Shown here piece after piece: positions 33,942 to 42,163 of a stretch of DNA of 64,000 bases. The position numbers were made by a program, and so were the translations under genes. The notes under the pieces are model-generated. The model saw nothing but the letters and a program-made list of their open reading frames with translations. It was not told the origin of the DNA and searched no databases. Numbering within the stretch: the first letter of the stretch is position 1; every line of letters starts with the position of its first letter. Source of the DNA: Nitrospira sp. (lineage in GTDB: Bacteria; Nitrospirota; Nitrospiria; Nitrospirales; Nitrospiraceae); the NCBI GenBank assembly GCA_031315995.1, contig JALDRG010000010.1:62001-126000 (forward strand), written 5' to 3'.

Positions 33942-36900
33942 TCACAAATCCTGCTCCTCCCCTCCCAGCTCATCGCTGATCATCGTATAGGCCTTCTCCG
34001 GAAGAGTAATCGCATTCACCAGAATGTCGAACGCCAGTTGCGCCGTACCCTTGACACCGACCATGAGCGATTCGGTGGGCAGGTACTTCAATTGCGGTTT
34101 GCCGGCCGACCCCTTCAGCTCAAACATCGCCGTGTCGAACCCTTGCCGGTCCCCGGCCAGGAGCGTGCCGAACAGCGGGATGCGCTTCAACATGGCCGCA
34201 TAGGAACCGAGCGGGCTCGTGGCAAGGACCATGTCGAATTCGTCCGCCATGATGTCATACCGGCCGGTTGCGCTGATCTTGAGGACGGGACTATCGAGCA
34301 AAAATTCCTTCGTACTGATCATGCCGTTATCGATCGAGAAGACCGCCTTCAGCCGATCAAGCCGCATGCCGTCTTTGGAAAAATCCACTTGTCCCTGAAG
34401 CACCGCGGGCAGATTCATCACCGATAATAACTCCGACAGGACAGGGACGTTGAAAATCCTCCCGTCCACCACAAGGACCTGAATCGGCCGCTGACTGGTC
34501 AAGGCACTGAGGATGACCCCCTCGTTGTCCAAATCCGTCTGGACTTTTCCGGAAGTCGTCAGCCAGCCCGCGATCACCGGGTTCTCCTGCACGAGAGACA
34601 GGGCCCGCTCAATCGGTATGCCGCTCACGCGAAAACTGCTCCGTGCCCTGCCAAGTCTCCGGTCAGCCTCTCGCACCCTGATCTGGCCCGCCACCTCGCC
34701 TTCATCCGTGTTTCCGCTGATCCGGTCAACCGTCAATACGCCCCGGTCCCACAGCACATGACCCGAAAACCCGGTCAGCAGGAATTTTTTGTAATAGACG
34801 TGGTCGGCAACGACAAACGCTTCCAAGGTACCGTCCGACCACCAGGCCTTGCCGGCAGCCCCAGAAGTCGACGGCCCTCGCTTGAACGGAATGAATGCCG
34901 CCAGCTCGACTTGTGACGACTTGACCGTGACGCGCGCTTTCGGTGCCTGCGCCCAGTGTGCGATCGAGCCGGACAAGCGGAAGTCGCTGTCCCCTACATG
35001 ACAGTCCAAGCGCGGGATCTCGATCGTGTCTTGATCGAATTTCAGGGTCACGAAGAGATCCCGGATCGGTTCCTTCATCGCCTCGATCTTGAGGGTGCCG
35101 TGATCAAATTGCACCTGACCCACCGCTCGCCAGGACGCGCGATCCTTGATCTGCCCCTCCAGGTGCAATGCCGCTTGTAACGTCCCGGTCTTGATCGGGC
35201 CAAGGGCGACCCCCCGGGGCAGCTGCTTCATGGAGACCACGCCGGAGGACACCTGCACCGAAAAATCCATATCCTCGGAGAAACTGACCCTGCCGTCTCC
35301 GACGATCTTGAGCGGGGGAAGAAGCAGCTCTATGTGCCGAACCGCTAAGATCTCCCCGTCGGATAACCTGGTATCGAATTGAATGGCCGCAGGAGCGTGC
35401 CTCGGTTTGGTCAACATATTGGGGATGCGCAGTCCGGCCGATTTGAGATCGATCGTGCCCGCGAAGCGAGGTTGCTTGAGCAAGCCGGTCAGGGTCGCCT
35501 CCATGCGGACGACTCCCTCCACCGCGGATCGTGGACCGACGTCGATCTGCTCCGCGAGCACCGACAGCATGTCGGACGCTTCGGCCGTCACGTTCAGTTT
35601 GAGATCCGAATAGGCCTTGCCTTCCGTCAGGGTCACCGTGCCCGTCGCTTCGAGCTTGGCGGCGCCAGCCCTCCCCTCCATATGCTCCAATGTCACCGTC
35701 GTCGGGGACGCCTTGATGCGAGCCTGCACCTGATGGACGAAGACCGGAAAGAGCGTGCCGCGGAACCCGGCATTCTGCAAGGTGAGATCGACGGCAACCA
35801 AGGCGAGAGGTTTTCCTCCGGCCGGTTGCCCCATGATATGCACGACCACATCGACTTCGCCGGAAGCTTCCTGCACCCTTCTCAATGTCTCCTGCAGGAC
35901 GGGAAACTCATCGATGCGCCGCACGGCCTCGAGCAGGCCGGATAATGGCGCGGTCCCCAGCATGCGCATATCGATCGTCGGATCAGTCAGCCACTTCGAG
36001 ATGGACAGATCCTCGCCGGTCAGACGGACCGGCCCCACTTGCGCGCGAAGCCCGGTCAGCCGCACCTGGTCCGTATCGAAAACAATGTTGGCGGTGAAGG
36101 CTTCGATGCCGGGATAACGTGGCTGCAGCGTGAAGCGGCCGTTTCGCACTTCAGCAAGTCCGGTGATGCCCCACTTCGACCCGGACTCCCCCGGCCAGGA
36201 GAGCTCCATGGACTGCAGCGTGAACAGGCCGTCGACCCCATGTTCCGTCAACTGCGACCGGATCTGGGTCGAGACCCATGTCGTGGGAAGTTGACTCAAC
36301 CCTCGCTCCAGAGTCACGGGAGAGGCAGACATCGTCGCGGAAAAACGCGGGCGCGGACCGCCGAGTCCGGAGAGCCCCGCAGTCCCCTGCAGCGCGATGT
36401 CCGATAATTCCGCTTTCCACTTATCGGTCGTCAGTTCATATCCGTCGGAGCGAGGCGACAATCGGAGATGCGCCGTGAGCTGCGCCAGCCCGACCAAGCC
36501 ATCCGAAACCGGTTCCAGAGTGGTCCAGGCGGAAAGAAATCGCCGTAGGTTCACCCGGTGGAGGCGAAAATCTCCCTCGGCCTGAATCTCCCGGCCATCG
36601 TGACTCGGAGTGACGGAACCATCCAGGTTGAAGACGGCCCGGTCTCCTTCATGGGGAATTTCCCCGGACAGCTGCAGCCTGGCGAGGCGACCCAGCATCT
36701 CACCGGACCATGTCGCCTGTGTCACCTGGATCTGGACCGGAGCCCGCAGTATCTGGCCGGACTCATCAAGGACCGTGACCAGCCCGTCTGTCACCAGTAG
36801 GTTCTGCAGGGACTGCGTGAATGCGAAGGGTTGGGGCGTCGAATCGGATAGGGCCGAAGTCTCCGTACCGCCGAGAGCCCAGCCCCCGTCCGGCGACCGG

Positions 36901-37271
36901 TGAACGGTGAGACGCGGACGGTCGATGACCACATCCTTCCCCACGATCCGTCCCTCCCAGAGCGGAAGGAACTGCAGCGTGAGTTCAAGACGGTCGGCAG
37001 CAAATAAGGCCGTGCCTGACGGTTTGTCCTGAATTCGTACATTGCGTAAGTCCAGCCGGAGGGATGGAAACAGAGCGATGTGCCAGGTCTCGACCGAAAG
37101 CGTCCGGCCGGTGCGCTCTTCAAACTCGTGAAAAAACGCCTCACCGATTGCCGCGCGGTTCAGTATCCAAGGCAGAGCCAGCAAACCGGCAAGGACGAGC
37201 ATCGTCAGCAGCAGGACGATCGCAATGCGTCCCCTCTTCCTCATTGACGGTATGGTCGGCAATTGATCCAT
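33942..37271 (-). CDS. AsmA-family protein
   Basis: 1109 residues. One N-terminal TM helix (IAIVLLLTMLVLAGLLALPWIL, residues about 16-37, quoted in parts: IAIVLLLTMLV and LAGLLALPWIL) and a very long periplasmic beta-groove body. The AsmA N-domain shows TGRTLSVETWHIALFPSL and LDLRNVRIQDKPSG; the C-terminal AsmA domain has IDNGMISTKEFLLDSPVLKI and DEFDMVLATSPL. AsmA-like proteins bridge the periplasm and are implicated in phospholipid transport to the outer membrane. Length is within the range of the large members. GTGAGGA precedes the ATG. Confidence 0.88.
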   Translation of the reverse strand: MDQLPTIPSMRKRGRIAIVLLLTMLVLAGLLALPWILNRAAIGEAFFHEFEERTGRTLSVETWHIALFPSLRLDLRNVRIQDKPSGTALFAADRLELTLQFLPLWEGRIVGKDVVIDRPRLTVHRSPDGGWALGGTETSALSDSTPQPFAFTQSLQNLLVTDGLVTVLDESGQILRAPVQIQVTQATWSGEMLGRLARLQLSGEIPHEGDRAVFNLDGSVTPSHDGREIQAEGDFRLHRVNLRRFLSAWTTLEPVSDGLVGLAQLTAHLRLSPRSDGYELTTDKWKAELSDIALQGTAGLSGLGGPRPRFSATMSASPVTLERGLSQLPTTWVSTQIRSQLTEHGVDGLFTLQSMELSWPGESGSKWGITGLAEVRNGRFTLQPRYPGIEAFTANIVFDTDQVRLTGLRAQVGPVRLTGEDLSISKWLTDPTIDMRMLGTAPLSGLLEAVRRIDEFPVLQETLRRVQEASGEVDVVVHIMGQPAGGKPLALVAVDLTLQNAGFRGTLFPVFVHQVQARIKASPTTVTLEHMEGRAGAAKLEATGTVTLTEGKAYSDLKLNVTAEASDMLSVLAEQIDVGPRSAVEGVVRMEATLTGLLKQPRFAGTIDLKSAGLRIPNMLTKPRHAPAAIQFDTRLSDGEILAVRHIELLLPPLKIVGDGRVSFSEDMDFSVQVSSGVVSMKQLPRGVALGPIKTGTLQAALHLEGQIKDRASWRAVGQVQFDHGTLKIEAMKEPIRDLFVTLKFDQDTIEIPRLDCHVGDSDFRLSGSIAHWAQAPKARVTVKSSQVELAAFIPFKRGPSTSGAAGKAWWSDGTLEAFVVADHVYYKKFLLTGFSGHVLWDRGVLTVDRISGNTDEGEVAGQIRVREADRRLGRARSSFRVSGIPIERALSLVQENPVIAGWLTTSGKVQTDLDNEGVILSALTSQRPIQVLVVDGRIFNVPVLSELLSVMNLPAVLQGQVDFSKDGMRLDRLKAVFSIDNGMISTKEFLLDSPVLKISATGRYDIMADEFDMVLATSPLGSYAAMLKRIPLFGTLLAGDRQGFDTAMFELKGSAGKPQLKYLPTESLMVGVKGTAQLAFDILVNAITLPEKAYTMISDELGGEEQDL

Positions 37272-37437
37272 CGAAGCATGTCCTCACTGTACGCAGTCGA
37301 CGCAGCGGACACAAGGCGGGTCCCCTTCGCCCCCCGCGATCCGTTGACGCGCATGGGCGTGATCCCATGACCCGGCTATGGTACAGTCGCGCAATGAATT
37401 GCGGATCAGACACCCTCCGGTCCCGGCATTGAGACGG

Positions 37438-38220
37438 ATGATCGTGCCCGTGCTACGAATTGCATTCTTGCACCTGGCTCCCGTCCCGGGGGCTCTCGCA
37501 CAGAACCGCCACCTGCTAACCGGCGCCATCACGAAGGCCGCGTGCCTGGGCGCCAACTGGATCCTGACCCCGGAACTGGCAGTGAGCGGCTATAGTTTTT
37601 CCGATAGTCTCGGAACTCAATGGATCGAGCCGCAACCGGACCATTGGATGGCCAAAATCTGCCGTCTTGCCGCCCGACTGCAGGTCACGATTTTTTTATC
37701 TCACCCCGAACGAGATCCTCAGTCAGATCATCTCCATAACACGGTGTTTGCCTTGACGGCCGATGGACGGTTGGCAGGCAATCACCGCAAGATCAACACA
37801 TTGCGGATCGGATCCGAAGCCTGGTCCACGCCAGGCAACCAAGCCACTGCGTTTCGGCTTCCCCCCTTCGGCACCATCGGCATCCTGATCTGTGCCGATG
37901 CGTACTCCCCGGGCATCGCGAAGAGTCTGAAGGCGCAGGGAGCGAGGGCGCTCGTCTCATCGGCGGCCTGGGCTCCTGGACTCCACGGTCCGAACGGCGA
38001 ATGGGAACGTTGCACGAAGGATACCGGCCTGCCGTTGTTCGTCTGCAACCGCACGGGACCAGACCGCACGCTGGACTTCACGAAGGCCGAGAGCGTCGTT
38101 GCCCAGGACGGACGGCGGTTGCTGTCCCTCTCGTGCGAACGATCCGCCATTTTCATCATCGACTGGGACCTGAAGTCGGGAACCCTTGCCGGTTTAGACT
38201 ACCAGCGCATCGTGCTCTGA
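37438..38220 (+). CDS. Carbon-nitrogen hydrolase (nitrilase superfamily)
   Basis: 260 residues. The Glu-Lys-Cys triad is visible: Glu46 (LTPELAVSGYS), Lys118 (GNHRKIN) and Cys152 (GILICADAYSPGIA). A second conserved Glu (GEWERCTKDTGLPLFVCN region) also fits. The superfamily hydrolyses C-N bonds in amides or nitriles; the specific substrate is unknown. The ATG at 37438 is preferred because the sequence resembles the family only from there; the open frame begins at 37378. Confidence 0.88.
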   Translation: MIVPVLRIAFLHLAPVPGALAQNRHLLTGAITKAACLGANWILTPELAVSGYSFSDSLGTQWIEPQPDHWMAKICRLAARLQVTIFLSHPERDPQSDHLHNTVFALTADGRLAGNHRKINTLRIGSEAWSTPGNQATAFRLPPFGTIGILICADAYSPGIAKSLKAQGARALVSSAAWAPGLHGPNGEWERCTKDTGLPLFVCNRTGPDRTLDFTKAESVVAQDGRRLLSLSCERSAIFIIDWDLKSGTLAGLDYQRIVL

Positions 38221-38245
38221 GCTGAGCCAACCCTCCACACGAATG

Positions 38246-38806
38246 TCACTGTGCTTTCAGCAGGTCATCAAGCAACGCGAGACCGGCCGGCCAGGCCCCC
38301 AGACCACTGTCCGCATTGATGTGGCCGACTGCGCCGGCCTCCACGAAGGCACTGCCCCAGTCGGTCGCGCAATGCCGCGCATAGGAAACAGACCCGAACG
38401 GATCATCGCTGCTGGCGACGACCACACTGGGAAAGCGAAGCCTGTCGGAAGGAACCGGCTGGAATCCCTGTGCGGCCGTCGGAAACAGGGGTCCTGCCGG
38501 ATCGGGGACTGCTACCAGAAAGGCAGCGCGCACGGGAACGTGGGTGCGCTGCGCCCAGTGGACGACCAGCAGGCAGCCCATGCTATGGGCGATCAGGACA
38601 GGCGGTGCGGAGAGACGGACCATGGCGGCATCAAGCCCCTGCAACCATTCCTCACAGACCGGACGATCCCAATCACGCTGCCGCACCCGCTGCCAATGGG
38701 GATGACGCTGCTCCCACAAGGTTTGCCAATGATCAGGTCCGGAATTGCCGATGCCCGGAACCACCAGGGCCACAACCCCATTGGTTGTCGAGCTACGACC
38801 TGACAC
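38246..38806 (-). CDS. RBBP9/YdeN-type alpha/beta hydrolase
   Basis: 186 residues from GTG 38806, preceded at 10 nt by AAGGAG (38817-38822) that lies inside the end of the upstream flavoprotein gene; the two genes overlap by 14 nt. Catalytic Ser75 in LIAHSMGCLL, with PGIGNSGPDHWQTLWE near the N-terminus, the acid in VVASSDDPFGS and His in GAVGHINADSG, all in the RBBP9/YdeN pattern. These are serine hydrolases of unclear physiological substrate. The longer frame from 38947 would lie within the flavoprotein gene and lacks a ribosome site. Confidence 0.85.
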   Translation of the reverse strand: MSGRSSTTNGVVALVVPGIGNSGPDHWQTLWEQRHPHWQRVRQRDWDRPVCEEWLQGLDAAMVRLSAPPVLIAHSMGCLLVVHWAQRTHVPVRAAFLVAVPDPAGPLFPTAAQGFQPVPSDRLRFPSVVVASSDDPFGSVSYARHCATDWGSAFVEAGAVGHINADSGLGAWPAGLALLDDLLKAQ

Positions 38807-40031
38807 GTCCTGCACGCTCCTTGAACCAGGCAATTGCGCCGGCACCGGCAATGCGCCCGCTGGCGAAACAGGCCGTGAGCAAATATCCTCCCGTCGGCGC
38901 TTCCCAATCCAACATTTCTCCCGCGCAGAACACCCCCGGCAGGGCACGCACCATCAGCCGCTTGTCGAGGGCCTTAAACTCCACGCCGCCGGCCGTGCTG
39001 ATCGCTTCCTCCAGGGGACGCGGGGCAGCCAGCGTGAGCGGCAACGATTTAATCGACGCCGCCAGACGAGTCGGGTCGGCGAAATCCTCTTTCGACACCA
39101 GCTCACGAAGCAGGCCGGATTTCACGCCCTCAATGTGCGCGCGCCGCTGCAGATGCGTCGCCATGGTCCGTTTCCCGCGCGGCTGGGACAGGTCCTTGAT
39201 GAGGCGCGGCAGTTCCCGGTCGGGCGCGAGATCCAATCGAAGCGTGCCACGGCCCGTGGCCTGGATCTCATCACGGAGACAGGGCGCCACCGCGTAAATC
39301 ACGCCGCCCTCGACGCCGGTCTCAGTGATCACGAATTCTCCCATGCGGCGCATCACCGCGCCCGTCGGCGATTTTGCAACCACTCCCACGGTCTTGACCG
39401 GATGACCGGCGAATTTCGTGCGAAAGTGTTCGGTCCATCCCACATCAAAACCACAGTTGGCCGGCTGTAACGGAGCGACCGGAACGGCTCGCTCGGCAAG
39501 CAACGGCACCCAGGCGCCATCCGACCCGAGCTTGGGCCAACTGCCGCCACCCAGCGCGAGAATGACCGCATCCGCCTCCACAGATTTAGCCCCGTGCGGC
39601 GTCTCGAACCAGGCCGCCCCCGCACCATCCCACCCGCGCCAGCGATGGCGTACCTGCACCGTCAACCCTGTCTGACGCAACCGGCGTAGCCAGGCCCGCA
39701 AGAGCGGCGCGGCCTTCATATCGGCGGGAAAGATCCGCCCGGACGAGCCCACAAACGTCTCGACACCCAGGTCTTGTGCCCATGCGCGAAGTGCCTCCGG
39801 CCCGAATACACTGAGCCAGGGCGCGACCTTCGTTGTGCGCTCACCATACCGCGTGAGAAAGACATCCGGCGGATCGGAATGGGTCAGGTTGAGCCCACCC
39901 TTGCCGGCCAACAGAAACTTGCGACCGACCGATGCCATGGCATCATACAGCGTGACCGAAGCGCCTCCGGCCAGCGCCGTCTCCGCCGCCATGAGTCCAG
40001 CCGGTCCTCCACCGATGATCGAGATTTTCAT
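38793..40031 (-). CDS. TIGR03862-family flavoprotein (HI0933 relative)
   Basis: 412 residues. ISIIGGGPAGLMAAETALAG (FAD Rossmann motif at the very N-terminus), FLLAGKGGLNLTHSDP, ALGGGSWPKLGSDGAW, ITETGVEGGVIYAV and a C-terminal GEMLDWEAPTGGYLLTACFA block. This is the TIGR03862 branch of the HI0933 flavoproteins, distinct from the paralogue at 32172-33449. It lies between the DUF202 gene (24-nt gap) and the hydrolase gene (14-nt overlap), so the three form an operon. Function unassigned. Confidence 0.88.
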   Translation of the reverse strand: MKISIIGGGPAGLMAAETALAGGASVTLYDAMASVGRKFLLAGKGGLNLTHSDPPDVFLTRYGERTTKVAPWLSVFGPEALRAWAQDLGVETFVGSSGRIFPADMKAAPLLRAWLRRLRQTGLTVQVRHRWRGWDGAGAAWFETPHGAKSVEADAVILALGGGSWPKLGSDGAWVPLLAERAVPVAPLQPANCGFDVGWTEHFRTKFAGHPVKTVGVVAKSPTGAVMRRMGEFVITETGVEGGVIYAVAPCLRDEIQATGRGTLRLDLAPDRELPRLIKDLSQPRGKRTMATHLQRRAHIEGVKSGLLRELVSKEDFADPTRLAASIKSLPLTLAAPRPLEEAISTAGGVEFKALDKRLMVRALPGVFCAGEMLDWEAPTGGYLLTACFASGRIAGAGAIAWFKERAGRVRS

Positions 40032-40055
40032 CGCTCCACCAATCTCTCCGGCCCG

Positions 40056-40316
40056 CTATTGTTGTCCTCGACTGATCTCCGCTTTGATGGTCAGGAACCG
40101 CCGAACCCCGATTCCCAGCAACAGCGCACCCGCCGCCAGCGACAGCCCGCCCAGGACTCGAAAGGTCGGCTGCTCCAACCACCAGAGGGCGGGGATGCCG
40201 ACGGCGAACAGCCCCAACGCGGTCCTGATATAGGCTAATAGAGTCCGCTCGTTGGCCAGCTCGGTCCGTTGACGAGCCAACCGATCTCGAGCGAATGGGT
40301 CGTCTCCCTGCGGCAT
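40056..40316 (-). CDS. DUF202 (YidH-like) membrane protein
   Basis: 86 residues from ATG 40316, with GGAGG 5 nt upstream. RTELANERTLLAYIRTALGL is the DUF202 signature, followed by helices FAVGIPALWWL and LGGLSLAAGALLLGIGV, giving a small inner-membrane protein. Function is unknown. First gene of the DUF202-flavoprotein-hydrolase operon. The open frame runs up to 40439, but that extension has no ribosome site and no membrane character. Confidence 0.85.
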   Translation of the reverse strand: MPQGDDPFARDRLARQRTELANERTLLAYIRTALGLFAVGIPALWWLEQPTFRVLGGLSLAAGALLLGIGVRRFLTIKAEISRGQQ

Positions 40317-40556
40317 CATCTCCTCCACACAGGCGCCGCACGATAGCTCATTAGAGGATGAAGTCTCAAGGCATGGGACCGACCGGTGGCGTGGAATGAT
40401 GCACCGAGCAGGCCACGGGAACGCTTGCTGCGTGCTCACACGTCGTTCGTCTCTCGTCCGTGGAACGAACCTCTGGCGTCTGTCTCAGCGCGTGGTCTGA
40501 CATACAGAAACGACGTCTTGGCTACAGCTCTACGCGATCAGCCATAGGCTCGTATC

Positions 40557-40631
40557 CCCAGCGAGATACGCTACACGATTCACGCTTCTGAGATCGAGAG
40601 CGCCGCAGACGGATTTTTCCCGCAGGTTGCT
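40557..40631 (-). repeat. Half copy of the dispersed repeat
   Basis: On the minus strand the order is a GGGAAAAATCCGTC end, then CGGCGCTCTCGATCTC, CGTGAATCGTG and GCGTATCTCGCTGG. This matches the left half and core of the complete element at 1374-1442 in order and spacing. The right inverted end is missing. It lies between the DUF202 and peptidase genes. Confidence 0.55.
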
Positions 40632-40679
40632 GGTCGAACGACAGAAAGAAAAAAGGAAGACGAAAGCCGTCCAATCTTT

Positions 40680-41117
40680 TCATGACAACGGCGGTTGCGC
40701 ACCTCGCCTCATCGTGACAGGAAGGAACCAGGCGGGCTTCATACGACCAAAGTCCCTGCGTAGGGGGGTCTTTATATTCGCGTTGGAGTCCAATACATAG
40801 TGACGATCCATTACTCGATGGAAAACCACCCAATGCCAAAACGGCCGACTACCCTCCACATGCCACTTAATCGCCAACAACGCGCAATCAGGCAGATCGG
40901 ACCAGGACCGAAACGACCGAGTCTTTCTCGCAACGGACACCCCGAACCGCGCGAGCAACCGCCGAACATGGGCCGTATCGGACCAGAGGCGTCGATCCTG
41001 CGAGGAGATGCCCAAGGACGCAGCCACGGCCCTTGCCCGCGCATAGGACACTCCGGCGATGGCCGCGGCCGCCGCGATCCCGCAGCCGGTTCGTTCTTCC
41101 TGAATCACGGGCTTCAT
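40680..41117 (-). CDS. C39-like cysteine peptidase
   Basis: 145 residues. The papain-like C39 pattern is complete: Gln6 and Cys12 in IQEERTGCGIAAAAAIAGVSY, His95 in PFWHWVVFH and Asp110 in HYVLDSNANI. No signal peptide or ABC transporter domain is present, so unlike bacteriocin-exporter C39 domains it is a stand-alone cytoplasmic protein. Its ATG overlaps the stop of the GNAT gene (ATGA, 41114-41117), so the two are co-translated. Role unknown; peptide trimming coupled to acetylation is one possibility, by inference only. Confidence 0.72.
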   Translation of the reverse strand: MKPVIQEERTGCGIAAAAAIAGVSYARARAVAASLGISSQDRRLWSDTAHVRRLLARFGVSVARKTRSFRSWSDLPDCALLAIKWHVEGSRPFWHWVVFHRVMDRHYVLDSNANIKTPLRRDFGRMKPAWFLPVTMRRGAQPPLS

Positions 41118-41587
41118 GACAGGTCGAATTTCATCTTCCGCCCGCCGGAGATACTGAATCCCTGCCGCTCATAGAAAGCCAGCGCTCGGTCGAACTGCGG
41201 CAGAGGTGGCGTGGTGACTTCCAGTCTCGTCCAGTCCCTCGATCGAGCCACCTGTTTCGCTTCCGAGAGGAGCGTCGCGCCGACCTTGCGTGATCGAAAA
41301 GCCGGGCGCACATACAATTCAGGAATGAAGCCCAATGCGCCTTCCGCATAGAGGGCTCGGCTTTCAGCCATCGTCAACAACCCAACAGCAGTCCCATTCT
41401 CCCTGGCAAGCAGCGCCGTATAACTTCCTTCCGTCAGCCATCGTCGCGCCCGAGCTTCGGTATCGACGGCGGAGAATGTGAACACCTTCGTTTCAATCGC
41501 CGCCATAATCTCCTGCAACAGCTCACCGACCAGCTCGGCGATGACCGGCGCATCGAGCGGCCCAGCCTGGGTAATGTGAATCGGCAT
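41114..41587 (-). CDS. GNAT-family N-acetyltransferase
   Basis: 157 residues. GNAT strands and the acetyl-CoA loop are visible: YTALLARENGTAVGLLTMAES, FIPELYVRPAFRSRKVGATLL (motif A, here R-x-x-x-V-G-A/T), WTRLEVTTPP and ALAFYERQGFSISGGRKM (the FYExxGF block). (The motif A stretch is quoted as ELYVRPAFRSRKVGATLL.) Substrate unknown. It is translationally coupled to the C39-like peptidase by an ATGA overlap. Confidence 0.88.
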   Translation of the reverse strand: MPIHITQAGPLDAPVIAELVGELLQEIMAAIETKVFTFSAVDTEARARRWLTEGSYTALLARENGTAVGLLTMAESRALYAEGALGFIPELYVRPAFRSRKVGATLLSEAKQVARSRDWTRLEVTTPPLPQFDRALAFYERQGFSISGGRKMKFDLS

Positions 41588-41690
41588 GGACGCGACCCTA
41601 CCGGGAGCAGTCGTTCACGTCAAGCTGGTATCGCTCGCTCAGCGGACTACCGCTACATCTCCAGGACGCGATCCGACCGACCAGGCAAAA

Positions 41691-41719
41691 TTGACAGTCT
41701 TTAGCTCCTCCCCTATAGT
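41691..41719 (+). promoter_or_regulatory. Near-consensus sigma-70 promoter, probably leaderless
   Basis: TTGACA (41691-41696), 17-bp spacer, TATAGT (41714-41719). Transcription would start at about 41725-41727 and the ATG of the next gene is at 41727, so the message would have no 5' leader unless ATG 41736 is used. Confidence 0.65.
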
Positions 41720-41726
41720 TGAAGCA

Positions 41727-42089
41727 ATGCTACGCATGAGAACGATAGTCCGTCACAGAGGTATGGTCTGGTTGGCGCTGTTAATCTCGCTCATGATCGC
41801 CGGTGATCTGGTGATGGACTTGGTCTTCGAGGAACCTGATCTCGTGGCCTCCGCCGAAGCCTCTACGCTACCGGAAGAACCGGACAATGCGGCGGAACAT
41901 GTTCTGATGCCCTCCCAGAAGGCGGATCACTCCACTGCACTCACCTGGCTGGCCATGACGTCGGTAGCCATTCAAACTCCCCTTGTATCAGCCTGTCTCC
42001 CGCTCCCTCTCACCCCAGGGACGGACGTTGCTCGCGAGCGGCCCCCGCGCCATAACCCTGTTCCGCTCTTACTCCCCCTTCGAATCTAG
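41727..42089 (+). CDS. Small hypothetical membrane or exported protein
   Basis: 120 residues, not recognised. The N-terminus (MVWLALLISLMIAGDLVMDL) is a signal peptide or TM anchor followed by an acidic stretch (FEEPDLVASAEASTLPEEPD) and a Pro/Leu-rich basic tail. It is supported by a near-consensus promoter ending 7 nt before the ATG. No Shine-Dalgarno is seen, which agrees with a leaderless transcript. It is upstream of the BamA-like gene on the same strand (74-nt gap). Confidence 0.55.
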   Translation: MLRMRTIVRHRGMVWLALLISLMIAGDLVMDLVFEEPDLVASAEASTLPEEPDNAAEHVLMPSQKADHSTALTWLAMTSVAIQTPLVSACLPLPLTPGTDVARERPPRHNPVPLLLPLRI

Positions 42090-42163
42090 ACCCCATCCAG
42101 TCTCATGAGTCCCGGCTTCATGCGCCTTGGCGATGGAGCCTGTCCTTATCTTGGAGGCTTGTG

